Below are positions 1-7,547 of a stretch of 64,000 nucleotides of DNA, in pieces. The DNA is taken from positions 62,001-126,000 of the forward strand of contig DBQI01000028.1 of NCBI GenBank assembly GCA_002305165.1, read 5' to 3'. This DNA is from Armatimonadetes bacterium UBA1398 (GTDB taxonomy: Bacteria > Armatimonadota > Zipacnadia > UBA1398). A program made the translations under genes and the position numbers. The notes beneath the pieces are model-generated. The model searched no databases. It saw only the letters and a program-made list of their open reading frames with translations, and was not told the DNA's origin. Positions within the stretch are counted from its first letter, which is position 1; each line of letters begins with the position of its first letter.

Positions 1-627
1 GCGGGCAAGCTCTATTCCCTGTTCATGGATCTGGACAGCTCCCTGGTCGAGATCAACCCCCTGATCGTCACGGGCGAGGGGCAGGTCATGGCCCTGGATG
101 CCAAGGTCAACCTGGATGACAACGCCCTCCACCGCCATCCGCAACTGGACGCGCTGCGCGATCTAGATGCCGAGGACCCGCGAGAGCGGGACGCCAAGGC
201 GAACGACCTCTCCTTCGTTGCCCTGGAGGGCGAGATCGGCTGCATCGTGAACGGAGCGGGCCTCGCTATGGCGACGATGGACATGGTGAAGCACGCGGGG
301 GGCCGGCCAGCCAACTTCCTCGACGTAGGCGGCTCATCGAGGCCAGAGAAGGTGCTACACGCCATGCGGATCATCCTCGCCGATCCCCAGGTGCGGGTGA
401 TCCTCTTGAACATCTTCGGTGGAATCACCCGGTGCGATGACATCGCGCAGGGCCTCATCGCGGCCCGTACAGAGCTGGGCGTCCGCGTCCCCATTGTTGC
501 CCGTCTCACGGGGACGAACGAGCAGGAGGGGCGAGCGCTGCTGCGTTCCGTTGGGCTGGAGTCGGCTGAGACTATGGAAGAGGCCGTCCGCACCGCCGTG
601 CGGGTAGCAGAGGGGGGCGTGGCGTAG
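1..627 (+). CDS. sucC: Succinyl-CoA synthetase beta subunit, C-terminal part (cut by window edge)
   Basis: ADP/GDP-forming succinyl-CoA ligase beta chain of the TCA cycle, which couples succinyl-CoA cleavage to nucleotide phosphorylation. The open frame runs in from base 1, so the N-terminal ATP-grasp part lies outside the window. The visible 208 residues carry the conserved stretch LVEINPL, the glycine-rich NGAGLAMATMD segment, a FLDVGG motif and FGGITRCD, all diagnostic for SucC. The stop codon abuts the ATG of sucD with no spacing, so the two subunits are translationally coupled. The operon may continue into the M16-like gene downstream. Assignment is secure; only the N-terminus is missing. 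Confidence 0.96.
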   Translation, partial: AGKLYSLFMDLDSSLVEINPLIVTGEGQVMALDAKVNLDDNALHRHPQLDALRDLDAEDPRERDAKANDLSFVALEGEIGCIVNGAGLAMATMDMVKHAGGRPANFLDVGGSSRPEKVLHAMRIILADPQVRVILLNIFGGITRCDDIAQGLIAARTELGVRVPIVARLTGTNEQEGRALLRSVGLESAETMEEAVRTAVRVAEGGVA

Positions 628-1518
628 ATGGCGATCCTGGTCAACAAGGACACTAAGGTGTGCGTACAGGGTATCACTGGCCGCGATGGGTCCTTCCACT
701 CCCATCGAATGGCGGAGTACGGGACCCACATCGTTGGAGGGACGCGGCCCGGTAAGGGTGGCGCCGAGCACGAGGGCTTCCCCGTGTTCGACACGGTGGC
801 CGAAGCGAAGGCCGCTGGGGCGAACAGCTCCGTCATCTACGTCCCCGTCGCCGGCGCCGTGGATGCCATGTACGAGTCCATCGAGGCCAGCATGGATCTC
901 ATCGTGTGCGTGACTGAGGGCATCCCCGCGAATGACATGGTGCGGGTGGTGGCCTCACTGCGGGGCCGCGCCTCGCGCCTGGTGGGGCCGAACTGCCCCG
1001 GCGTGATCACGCCCGGCGTCGCCAGCGTCGGGATCATCCCTGGCCGGATCGCCATCCCCGGCCGTGTAGGCATCGTCTCCCGCTCGGGCACCCTCACCTA
1101 CGAGGTCATACATGCCCTCACAAGGCTGGGGATCGGGCAGTCCACATGCGTGGGCATCGGCGGGGACCAAGTGCCCGGCATGAGTTTCCTCGATGTTCTC
1201 GAGCTGTTCCGGGATGACCCGGACACGGACCTGGTGGTGCTCATCGGTGAGATCGGCGGATCCGATGAGCAGATCGCCGCCCGGTACATCGCCCAGGAGT
1301 TGGGCAAGCCTGCTGTCGCCTTCGTGGCCGGACAGACGGCGCCACCGGGCAAGCGCATGGGGCACGCGGGCGCCATCATCTCCGGCGGCGAGGGAACGGC
1401 GGCCGAGAAGATCGCCGCTTTCCAAGCCGCTGGTGTGCCCGTGGGAGAGAGCCCGGGGCAGGTGGCCGAACTCGTGCGGGCCCGGCTGAGGTTGCCCGAG
1501 GGCTCGGGGACCGCGTAG
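628..1518 (+). CDS. sucD: Succinyl-CoA synthetase alpha subunit
   Basis: Alpha chain of succinyl-CoA ligase, 296 residues, the normal size. The N-terminal CoA-binding Rossmann domain shows VCVQGITGRDG. The catalytic-domain signature GHAGAIISGGEGTAAEK near residue 246 contains the histidine that is phosphorylated during catalysis. GPNCPG and SRSGTLTYE are further family blocks. The ATG follows the sucC stop directly. Its TAG stop overlaps a TAGAAT sequence that may be the -10 box of the next gene. No anomalies seen. Confidence 0.97.
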   Translation: MAILVNKDTKVCVQGITGRDGSFHSHRMAEYGTHIVGGTRPGKGGAEHEGFPVFDTVAEAKAAGANSSVIYVPVAGAVDAMYESIEASMDLIVCVTEGIPANDMVRVVASLRGRASRLVGPNCPGVITPGVASVGIIPGRIAIPGRVGIVSRSGTLTYEVIHALTRLGIGQSTCVGIGGDQVPGMSFLDVLELFRDDPDTDLVVLIGEIGGSDEQIAARYIAQELGKPAVAFVAGQTAPPGKRMGHAGAIISGGEGTAAEKIAAFQAAGVPVGESPGQVAELVRARLRLPEGSGTA

Positions 1519-1521
1519 AAT
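1492..1521 (+). promoter_or_regulatory. Candidate promoter giving a leaderless mRNA for the M16-like gene
   Basis: TTGCCC at 1492-1497, an 18-base spacer and TAGAAT at 1516-1521 sit inside the end of sucD. The next ATG begins 7 bases after the -10 hexamer, where transcription would be expected to start, and there is no Shine-Dalgarno sequence. This resembles a leaderless start. Inference only; readthrough from sucCD is equally possible. Confidence 0.4.
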
Positions 1522-1527
1522 CTGCGC

Positions 1528-2784
1528 ATGCGCGTCATCGAGCTGTACAACCCACACGTCCACTCGGTCTGCTACTCGGTTCACGTGGAGGCAGGCTCTC
1601 TGACGGACGCCTTGAGCCGTCCGGGCGTGGCACTGTTGACCCAGCGCATGGTGCTGGAGGCCGAGACGCGTGATTTCCACCGTCGATCGCCCGCGGGTCG
1701 CATCTGCAACGGGGCCGTAGCCCCGGCGGAGGCCTTCGTGTACGTCCATGGCCATCGCTCGAATGGCACTGAGATCGCCGACATCGTTCCCAGCTTCCTC
1801 AATGACCCGAACTTCGATGTGGATGTGCTGGAGCGGGAGCGGGCGATCATCTGGGACAACCTCCCCGATACCGCCGAGGGGTCGCTGGATGTCGGCGAGC
1901 TCATCAACCGCCTGCTGATCCAGCCGGACATGAACTGGAGCACCTTCGGCGGGCGGGACTCCATCAGCGAGATCGGCGTCGAGGACATCGAGGACCGATT
2001 CGAGGAGTGCTGGCTCGATGGCAATGCGGTGCTCTCCGTGGCCGGCGCCTACAAGAGATCCGACCTCGAGCGCTGCGTCGAGGCCCTGTCTCGGTCCCTC
2101 AGACCTCGCAGTCCAGCCACCATGGGGCCTGCCTGCGACATCCTGTCATCCGGGCGTCGCATGGCGGTGGCCCCCGTCAACGACGATCGGTTCTCGCTGC
2201 ACCTGCTCTTCCCATGCTGCGGAGTCGACGATCCCGAGGCGCCCCTGGTGCAGATCCTGGACGTCATCGTGGGCGATGGACCCGATAGCCGGGTCCGGCG
2301 GCGGCTCTCATGGGAGTCGGGGCTCGCTGAGTCTGCGGGGTCACAGCCCTGGGTGCTGGGCGACCGGATTATCCTGGAGGTGTCGGTGGAAGGGTCCATC
2401 GAGCGTCTGCAGGACATCAGCAAGGTCTTCGTCCGGACCGTGGAGTCGCTTCTCATGGACCCGCCGGAGATCGACGAGGTTCACGAGGCGCGCCAGACCC
2501 TCCGCTGCCTCCGGGATTTCCAGATGGACGAGCCCCAGTCGGCGGCGCCAGCGCGGGGGGCCCAGTTCTTCGCAAGCAGGCTCGGGACGGCCGAGGAGAT
2601 GGATGAACGCAGCTCCCGGCCGTCCCGAGTAACGCCAGACGACATCTACACGGTAGCTCAGCGGGTGCTGAGCTGGGATAACCTTTCGGTGCTCTACGTG
2701 GGCCCGCAGACGTCCGCAGTCGACGCGATCCTCACGAACACCTGGACAAGCCTCGATATGGAGGTCTGGGACACAGGCGCTTAG
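1528..2784 (+). CDS. M16-family peptidase homologue lacking the zinc site
   Basis: 418-residue protein with the two-lobe layout of M16 (insulinase/processing-peptidase) proteins. The N-terminal lobe includes a stretch GVALLTQRM where active members have the HxxEH zinc motif (GxAHFLEHM); here residues 36-40 read LLTQR, so both histidines and the glutamate are lost. The C-terminal lobe keeps the family-like pattern GDGPDSRVRRRLS followed by a GLAESAG turn. It is therefore probably non-catalytic, like the partner subunits of heterodimeric M16 proteases, although no active partner is visible here. It lies 9 bases after sucD and converges with the Rrf2 gene, overlapping it by 4 bases. No signal peptide is evident, so it is likely cytoplasmic. 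Confidence 0.72.
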   Translation: MRVIELYNPHVHSVCYSVHVEAGSLTDALSRPGVALLTQRMVLEAETRDFHRRSPAGRICNGAVAPAEAFVYVHGHRSNGTEIADIVPSFLNDPNFDVDVLERERAIIWDNLPDTAEGSLDVGELINRLLIQPDMNWSTFGGRDSISEIGVEDIEDRFEECWLDGNAVLSVAGAYKRSDLERCVEALSRSLRPRSPATMGPACDILSSGRRMAVAPVNDDRFSLHLLFPCCGVDDPEAPLVQILDVIVGDGPDSRVRRRLSWESGLAESAGSQPWVLGDRIILEVSVEGSIERLQDISKVFVRTVESLLMDPPEIDEVHEARQTLRCLRDFQMDEPQSAAPARGAQFFASRLGTAEEMDERSSRPSRVTPDDIYTVAQRVLSWDNLSVLYVGPQTSAVDAILTNTWTSLDMEVWDTGA

Positions 2785-3155
2785 CGGGAGCTCGGTCGAG
2801 AGCCGCGCATCCCCGTGGCCCGCTGGGCACATTGCCTCAGAAGCGGCCGCAGCGCCGGCGAGAACCCCTCGTAATCGCGGGCATTGTGGCGCACCCGAGC
2901 GGCCAGCGCATGCATCGAGGGAGCGCTGGACAGCCGGTAGAACGTGCCGCCACACTCGCCCTCACTGGCCGTTGCGAAGCCGCATTCCACGAGTTCATCG
3001 AGGCATGCCTGCGCACTTGACGAGTCGATGCGCAGCCGGCGAGCGATCCCCAGCAGGGTGGTCGCCTGGCTGGGGTCGTCCATCAGATAGAGGAGCGCCC
3101 GCAGGCCGAGGGCCATATTCCCGGAGTGCCAGTTCCTGAATAGCTTGGTCGACAT
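2781..3155 (-). CDS. Rrf2-type winged-helix transcriptional regulator
   Basis: 124-residue DNA-binding protein. The opening ALGLRALLYLMDDP, the helix-turn-helix IARRLRIDSSSAQACLDELVECG and the beta-wing FYRLSSAPS match the Rrf2 fold. The three clustered cysteines that bind a Fe-S cluster in IscR/NsrR are absent; the few cysteines present sit in the recognition-helix and wing region instead, so the sensing mode is unknown. The ATG is preceded by GGAGAGGAGA. Upstream on the same strand are a TATACT box and a perfect palindrome (separate entry), consistent with autoregulation. No target gene is obvious in the adjacent region. Confidence 0.8.
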   Translation of the reverse strand: MSTKLFRNWHSGNMALGLRALLYLMDDPSQATTLLGIARRLRIDSSSAQACLDELVECGFATASEGECGGTFYRLSSAPSMHALAARVRHNARDYEGFSPALRPLLRQCAQRATGMRGSRPSSR

Positions 3156-3210
3156 GGCACTGTCTCCTCTCCTGGGCCAGCCCGTCCGAGCTCTGTGCCA
3201 ATCGGATCAC

Positions 3211-3228
3211 CACCCCACCCCTGGGGTG
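3211..3228 (-). promoter_or_regulatory. Inverted-repeat operator candidate for the Rrf2 gene
   Basis: CACCCCA-CCCC-TGGGGTG is a perfect inverted repeat with 7-base arms and a 4-base spacer. On the minus strand it lies just downstream of a TATACT hexamer (3240-3235), covering the expected transcription start of the regulator gene. A repressor bound here would block its own promoter. No clear -35 element is seen. Function inferred from position. Confidence 0.42.
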
Positions 3229-3234
3229 TGTCAG

Positions 3235-3240
3235 AGTATA
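3235..3240 (-). promoter_or_regulatory. -10 hexamer for the Rrf2 gene
   Basis: TATACT read on the minus strand, about 80 bases before the regulator ATG. The corresponding -35 position (ACCATT at 17 bases) is poor. The start site would fall inside the palindrome at 3211-3228. Confidence 0.35.
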
Positions 3241-3269
3241 GACGCGCGAATCATCCGAATGGTTACAAG

Positions 3270-4070
3270 CTATTGATCGGAGAGGTGGCGCCCCTCAGGA
3301 GCCGGCGCCAGGCGCATGGCTTCCGCCGCCTCGTCGACTCGACGCCGCCAAGCCCAGAAGCTGCGGGCATAGGCCAGGTCTCGTTGTTGCACGTGCCTGA
3401 TCCCGATGAGCGACCATGTGACGACGATGGCGAGGATGGGAACGATGAGGATGGCGGTCCAGGTGCCTGTGAAGAGGACGGCGTCGTAGAGGGCATGAGC
3501 GGCGGTCGCCACTCCGAAGCCCGTCAGGAGGAACCGGGTGCGCTTGCGCGGGACCATCTTGGCGGCCCCCACCCAGAGGCCCATGAGGATGCCGAAGCCC
3601 GCGTGACCCGGCACCGCGGTGACCGCTCGCATCGTCCCCGTGAGCGCAATACCGAAGGGGCCATCGGTGAGCCCGCTCATGCCGACGTATAGGATGTTCT
3701 CCAGCGTCGCGAACCCGAGGGACGCCGCCACGCAGTAGAGCACGCCATCGAAGATCTGGTTGAACTCCCGGCGGCGGAAGGGAAGCGCGAGCACGGCCAG
3801 CAACTTGCCCGACTCCTCAGCCAGGCCCACGAAGGTCGCCGCCACAAGGGCCGAGCCGAGGGGCATGCCTTCGCCTGCGGCATCGGCCATGCCTGGCCCG
3901 AGTTTGTCCGCGAGGAGCTCGAGGCCCACGGCCCAGACGCTGGAGAGCGCGCCCAAACCCACCGTCCCCCATACGAGTCCGGGGGGTTCCGGGTCCGCGC
4001 GGTCGCGCACCAGGATCCACCAAAGGATCAGGGCGCTGGGCGCAACGGCCACGATGAGACAGACGCTCAC
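3270..4070 (-). CDS. PrsW-type intramembrane metalloprotease (M82-like)
   Basis: 266-residue multi-pass membrane protein. Family motifs are all present: GLAEESGK (Glu85, Glu86, Lys89), FDGVLYCVAASLGFATLEN (about residues 107-125) and VPGHAGFGILMG with its histidine near 155. In Bacillus the PrsW protease cleaves an anti-sigma factor at site 1; here no anti-sigma gene is adjacent, though one exists at 46630-47472. The start is GTG, chosen because AGGAG lies six bases upstream. It is the last gene of the minus-strand run containing the prepilin genes, separated from them by a hairpin at 4109-4136, so co-transcription is uncertain. Confidence 0.85.
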   Translation of the reverse strand: MSVCLIVAVAPSALILWWILVRDRADPEPPGLVWGTVGLGALSSVWAVGLELLADKLGPGMADAAGEGMPLGSALVAATFVGLAEESGKLLAVLALPFRRREFNQIFDGVLYCVAASLGFATLENILYVGMSGLTDGPFGIALTGTMRAVTAVPGHAGFGILMGLWVGAAKMVPRKRTRFLLTGFGVATAAHALYDAVLFTGTWTAILIVPILAIVVTWSLIGIRHVQQRDLAYARSFWAWRRRVDEAAEAMRLAPAPEGRHLSDQ

Positions 4071-4108
4071 GAGAGGCTCCTAAGGGACGTCAGTGCCCGG
4101 ACAGCGGA

Positions 4109-4136
4109 CTGGGGAGCCCCCGTAGGAGCTCCCCAG
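4109..4136 (-). terminator. Hairpin downstream of the 4162 prepilin gene
   Basis: CTGGGGAGC pairs with GCTCCCCAG across a 10-base loop. It lies between the prepilin stop and the PrsW start on the minus strand. No U-tract follows, as for most hairpins in this window. Confidence 0.5.
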
Positions 4137-4161
4137 CGACACGAACATGCAACCTTTGCGG

Positions 4162-4953
4162 TTACCTGTACTCGGGCGCCACGTTGGCGATCTTGGGCTT
4201 GAGCCAGCCCGGCTGCTCCCAGCCGCCGCCGACCCACCAGGCCCAGAGGAAGTCATCGGGCGGGATGAAGCTATTGTTCGGCCAGTCGTTGCCCCAGTTG
4301 AGGTTCCCGAAGCTGGCCTGCAGTTTCATGGCCTTCGCATGGCCATCGGTGAAGGCGAAGTTGCTGATGCCGTTGTGCGTGGTCATCAGGCCCTTATTGC
4401 CATCGAACCAGATGCGTGCGTCGATCCAGTCCTGCTTCCAGTCCGAGTTCCACTCACGGCTCTCCGGGATCATGATGATGCTCGCAGGCCGGGGACAGGC
4501 CGACATCTTGCCGTACCAGATCCAGTCGTGAGACCACACATAGCTGTAGGCATAGCTCCGGCGGATCCCCTGGGACCATCCCCGCGGGGACGCCCATAGG
4601 GGCTCGTTGGGCCGCTCGAAGGTTGGGCACAGGAAGATCTGGCCGTTCTTCACGTACGGGATGATCGCGGTGCGCCAGTCGATCTCGATGTACCAAGGAT
4701 TGAAACCTAGGTCAGCGGGCGGGGGATCGAACCCTGGATCGTAGTACCACCCCAAGGGCAGCGTCTCGTCGTTGTCCTGGCCATAAGCATGGATGGCCGT
4801 CGCAAGCTGTCGGATGTTGGAGAGACACGAGGTCTGCCGAGCCTTCTCCCGCGCCTTTGCGAAGACGGGGAAGAGGATTGCCGCGAGAATGGCGATGATC
4901 GCGATGACAACGAGCAACTCAATGAGCGTGAAGCCGCGCTGGCGTCTCGTCAT
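4162..4953 (-). CDS. Prepilin-like protein with H-x9-DG motif (cassette member 3)
   Basis: 263 residues. After a short basic leader ending in RG comes GFTLIELLVVIAIIAILA, a class III (type IV prepilin) signal cleaved by PilD-like peptidase before Phe8, then FPVFAKAREKARQTSC. The C-terminal half has HNGISNFAFTDG, the H-x9-DG signature of prepilin-associated proteins. It is closely similar to the product of 7548-8348 over the whole C-terminal region (RPNEPLW, RRSYA, DGHAKAMK, DDFLW), less so to 5915-6655. The ribosome site GGAGGTG lies 11 bases before the ATG. The upstream region contains a TGCCTGACC/GGTCAGGCA hairpin (4981-5012) and leader copy 1 (5140-5373). Likely a pseudopilin or surface fibre subunit; exact role unknown. 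Confidence 0.88.
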   Translation of the reverse strand: MTRRQRGFTLIELLVVIAIIAILAAILFPVFAKAREKARQTSCLSNIRQLATAIHAYGQDNDETLPLGWYYDPGFDPPPADLGFNPWYIEIDWRTAIIPYVKNGQIFLCPTFERPNEPLWASPRGWSQGIRRSYAYSYVWSHDWIWYGKMSACPRPASIIMIPESREWNSDWKQDWIDARIWFDGNKGLMTTHNGISNFAFTDGHAKAMKLQASFGNLNWGNDWPNNSFIPPDDFLWAWWVGGGWEQPGWLKPKIANVAPEYR

Positions 4954-4980
4954 GTCCTAATACACCTCCGTTGTGGGAAC

Positions 4981-5012
4981 TGCCTGACCTGATCGGTCCG
5001 GACGGTCAGGCA
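4981..5012 (-). promoter_or_regulatory. Hairpin in the prepilin 5' leader
   Basis: Perfect 9-base inverted repeat TGCCTGACC (4981-4989) and GGTCAGGCA (5004-5012), about 28 bases upstream of the 4953 start on the minus strand. In the second cassette the equivalent place has related bases (GATCGGTCC shared) but not the full stem. Could control access to the ribosome site; no known riboswitch class recognised. Confidence 0.35.
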
Positions 5013-5139
5013 CTAAGTGCGGAATACATCGGATCCCGGTTCCGAGTGCGAGCACCACAGGCGTTGTTCGCCCCTACACTATCGAGAAGGCCCTCGGCCG
5101 GCCGGCGAAGCGGCTAGAACCGCCCTACCCCTCCTCTCC

Positions 5140-5373
5140 GGAGGCTGGGGGCGGGACGCAGGGCAAGCAGGACGAGTAAGCCGGCGATGTCGCGGCTGCC
5201 GGATATACCCAAGCTGCGGCCAAAGGTGCAGTCTCGCATGAGCCCGACCACCGTAGTGTAATGCAGCCCATGGCGCCTCTGCCGGCATAACGGGCATCCC
5301 CCGGCGCCACGGGCGGGTACCATTCTTTTTGACCATTCGACCACGCGCCATCAATACCTCTAAGGGTTGAGAG
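5140..5373 (-). repeat. Conserved leader repeat, copy 1 (candidate structured RNA)
   Basis: About 234 bases strongly similar to 6843-7074, both lying between a small lipoprotein gene and the 5' end of a prepilin gene and read toward the prepilin gene on the minus strand. Minus-strand landmarks: GGCGCC...GGCGCC closing an inner stem near 5274-5307, then CATTA/CGGTG arms, then a stretch of more than 40 bases identical in both copies (about 5178-5217). The single-base indel and mostly transition-type differences argue against a protein-coding role. Together with the terminator at 5544-5577 and the hairpin at 4981-5012 this accounts for most of the 4954-5614 gap; no other gene seen there. Confidence 0.65.
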
Positions 5374-5543
5374 CGCCAGGTGATGGTACCTCGTATTGCG
5401 TACCGGCTTGCGCCAAAAGCCGGAACCCTCAGACAGCCATGCGCCGGTTCAAGCAACTCGCCGCCTTGGACGCCCCAAACCCGGATCCCCGGCCTCGGTG
5501 CCTGTCAGTACGCTGGAAGGCGGTGCGGGGCCACCTGAAGCGA

Positions 5544-5577
5544 GAAGGGGACGGCCCGGTGACGGGCCGTCCCCTTC
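5544..5577 (-). terminator. Strong hairpin terminator after the 5615 lipoprotein gene
   Basis: Perfect 15-base-pair stem: GAAGGGGACGGCCCG with CGGGCCGTCCCCTTC, loop GTGA. It lies 38 bases past the lipoprotein stop on the minus strand. Lacks a clear U-run, but stem strength and place support termination. Confidence 0.75.
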
Positions 5578-5614
5578 CGGTAGGCGCCTAACTCAGCTCG
5601 TGCTGGGAGCCTCT

Positions 5615-5845
5615 CTAGTTGGTCTCGCCAGCCGGCGCCTCCTGCTTCGCCATAGCGCCCTCAGGCGCCGGCGCGGTGCCAGCGCCCCCTCCACCCTCGG
5701 GGCGGCCGGCAGCGGTGCCGCCTGGCGGCGGCGGGGCAGCCGCTTCCGCCTCGCTGAGTTTGGTCTGGCTCGCACGGCAGCCGATAAACGCCACTGCGAG
5801 CATCGCCAGCACGATACAGATGATCACGATGGTCCGGAGACGCAT
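5615..5845 (-). CDS. Small Pro/Gly/Ala-rich lipoprotein (cassette member)
   Basis: 76 residues. The N-terminus MRLRTIVIICIVLAMLAVAFIGC is a short basic start, a hydrophobic core and a cysteine at position 23 suggesting lipid attachment; the residue at -3 is Phe rather than Leu, so the lipobox is weak. The mature part is low-complexity (AAAPPPPGGTAAG, then Gly/Ala/Pro/Glu) with no recognisable domain. The ATG at 5845 was chosen over a longer frame because it begins the signal and follows GGAAGGAAGGGA. It lies 70 bases after the 5915 prepilin gene and ends at a strong hairpin, so the two form a transcription unit. It resembles the protein at 7236-7496 in design, not in sequence. Confidence 0.66.
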   Translation of the reverse strand: MRLRTIVIICIVLAMLAVAFIGCRASQTKLSEAEAAAPPPPGGTAAGRPEGGGGAGTAPAPEGAMAKQEAPAGETN

Positions 5846-5914
5846 CTTACTGTCCCTTCCTTCCTGGCCCCTGGTGGGGCGAAACACGAGCACAGCGAGC
5901 CGTCTGACTCGAGC

Positions 5915-6655
5915 CTAAGGCTCGACGCAGTTGGGGCGCAGGATCGGACGCTGGCGCATGTCCGTCCAGCCGCTGGTCATGGCGTAGCTGATGACTGAGT
6001 TCTTGCTGTAGTACTTGGCGTGTCCGTCGAGGTACGTGCCGTTCTGACCGTCATTGTGGTGGGCAGTCCAGGGACTCCAGCCGCCCCAGCGCACCCGTCC
6101 CATGCCATCGGCTGGGTAGCCGCTCCCGTCCCAGTCATTCACGATGCCGGACGCGAACGTCTCGCACTGGATGAGGGTCTGCGCGACCAGCGGTGTCGCC
6201 GCTAGTGCGGTGTAGCCCCCGTTGCTGTTGTACATGAACTCACTGTAGCCATAGCTCATCCCACCGGAGCCAGACCAGCGGTCGCCCTCGGAGTCACTCG
6301 GGCACTGCAGGAGCTGCAGGTTCTTGATGTAGGGCTGCACCGCGACAGCGTATACGCGGGCCCAACCCTCAGTGGGCGCTCCTGCCGGCACAGTCGGCCA
6401 GAGCTCCCAAGGCCAGTAGTTGCCTCCGCCGGGCTTGGCGGCTCCAAACGGCATGCCAGGGAGCTTCTCATCGTAGTCCTGAGCGTAGGACAGGAATGCG
6501 GTCCCCAACTGCCTGCAGTTCGAGAGACACGAGGTCTGGCGAGCTTTCTCCCGCGCCTTCGCGAAAACAGGGAAAAGGATGGCTGCGAGAATAGCGATGA
6601 TCGCGATGACAACGAGCAGCTCTATGAGTGTGAAACCGCGCTGGTGTCTCGTCAT
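5915..6655 (-). CDS. Prepilin-like protein with H-x9-DG motif (cassette member 2)
   Basis: 246 residues. The first 45 residues are nearly identical to those of the 4953 gene (type IV prepilin signal plus FAKAREKARQTSC), but the rest diverges: SYAQDYDEKLPG, GMSYGYSEFMYNSNGG, and HNDGQNGTYLDGHAKYY, which keeps the H-x9-DG spacing. GGAGGTG precedes the ATG. Leader copy 2 (6843-7074) lies upstream and a lipoprotein gene follows. A conserved N-terminus with a diverse C-terminal domain fits fibre subunits sharing one assembly machine; no assembly genes (pilB, pilC, pilD) occur in the window. Confidence 0.88.
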   Translation of the reverse strand: MTRHQRGFTLIELLVVIAIIAILAAILFPVFAKAREKARQTSCLSNCRQLGTAFLSYAQDYDEKLPGMPFGAAKPGGGNYWPWELWPTVPAGAPTEGWARVYAVAVQPYIKNLQLLQCPSDSEGDRWSGSGGMSYGYSEFMYNSNGGYTALAATPLVAQTLIQCETFASGIVNDWDGSGYPADGMGRVRWGGWSPWTAHHNDGQNGTYLDGHAKYYSKNSVISYAMTSGWTDMRQRPILRPNCVEP

Positions 6656-6842
6656 GTCCTATTACACCTCCGTTGTCTGTACTATCTGAGTCGATCGGTC
6701 CACATGGCGCCGTGCTAGGTGTGAGGTGCGGCAAGCCAGGGCACTGAGCGAAACCACCTCGGGCTCAGCCAGCCGCGTACTGTGGACAGCGCCTCGGTCA
6801 ACCCGTGAGAGGGCGACTAGGGGCGCCCTGGGCCTCCTTCCC

Positions 6843-7074
6843 GCAGGCTCAGGGCGGGACGTGGACCAGGCAGGACGGGTAAGCCGGCGATGTCGCGGCT
6901 GCCGGATATACCCAAGCTGCAACAGAAGGCGCAGTCTCGCATGAGCCCGACCATCATAATGTGATGTAGCCCACGGCGCCTCTGCCGGCATACCGGCATC
7001 CCCCGGCGCCAGGGGCTGGGGTCATCCTTTTGGATTATACGACCACCGTGCCGTCAATACCTCTCAGGTGAGAG
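6843..7074 (-). repeat. Conserved leader repeat, copy 2 (candidate structured RNA)
   Basis: Second copy of the element at 5140-5373. On the minus strand it holds CTCTCA-CC-TGAGAG (7074-7061), a TATAAT hexamer (7039-7034), a nested stem GGCGCC...GGCGCC with inner TGCCGG-TATG-CCGGCA, a CATCA-CATTA-TGATG hairpin, and the block shared exactly with copy 1. If TATAAT is a promoter, the transcript has a leader of roughly 370 bases before the 6655 start. With the terminator at 7170-7200 this accounts for most of the 6656-7235 gap; no other gene seen. Confidence 0.65.
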
Positions 7075-7169
7075 TGTTGCTTCAGTATACCCTGTTTCGA
7101 GTGCCGGTATGCGCGGTATGCCTGGGCGCCCGCGCGCACTGAACTCCCATGTGCGCACTGCCAAACGCA

Positions 7170-7200
7170 AGCAGCCCCTCGGAGGATCCGAGGGGCTGCT
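7170..7200 (-). terminator. Strong hairpin terminator after the 7236 lipoprotein gene
   Basis: Perfect 14-base-pair stem AGCAGCCCCTCGGA / TCCGAGGGGCTGCT with loop GGA, 35 bases beyond the lipoprotein stop on the minus strand. The bases after it on that strand read TGCGTTT, a weak U-rich tail. Confidence 0.78.
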
Positions 7201-7235
7201 CTCTCTACCTCTACTTGGTACTGACCGGGGGGAGA

Positions 7236-7496
7236 CTAATCCCCGGCCGGGGCGGCTTCGGTATTGCCCTGGGCGGGCGCCCCGGTGCCGCCTTTCGCGG
7301 CCATGCCGGTACTCCCGCCAGCGCCCGTGGCGCCCATGCCGGTTCCGCCGCCACCGGGGCCTGTGGCGCCCTTGGCGTTCGGGCCAGACGATCCGCCGGT
7401 GACCATGTCCTTGCCACTGTTGCAGCCAACGGCGATGGATACGGCGATCACTAGTGAGGCTATCAGGAGAAGTGCCAAAAGAGCCTTTCGATTCAT
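7236..7496 (-). CDS. Small Gly/Ala-rich lipoprotein (cassette member)
   Basis: 86 residues: basic start MNRK, hydrophobic core and a lipobox IAVGC giving a lipidated cysteine at residue 25. The mature chain is Gly/Ala/Thr-rich (GPGGGGTGMGATGAGG) with no domain. It lies 51 bases after the 7548 prepilin gene on the same strand and is closed by the hairpin at 7170-7200. Same arrangement as 5915/5615, so prepilin plus low-complexity lipoprotein is a repeated two-gene module here. A structural or envelope-anchoring role is a guess. Confidence 0.7.
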   Translation of the reverse strand: MNRKALLALLLIASLVIAVSIAVGCNSGKDMVTGGSSGPNAKGATGPGGGGTGMGATGAGGSTGMAAKGGTGAPAQGNTEAAPAGD

Positions 7497-7547
7497 GTTA
7501 CCGTGCCTCCCATGGGGCCGATTTGGCCTATAGATTGCTCACGAAAA

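Noticed and set aside
5114..7000. Small frames shared by both leader repeats, which might be a conserved micro-gene
   Set aside because: The copies differ by a single-base indel that shifts the frame, and substitutions do not favour third codon positions. A non-coding element fits better.
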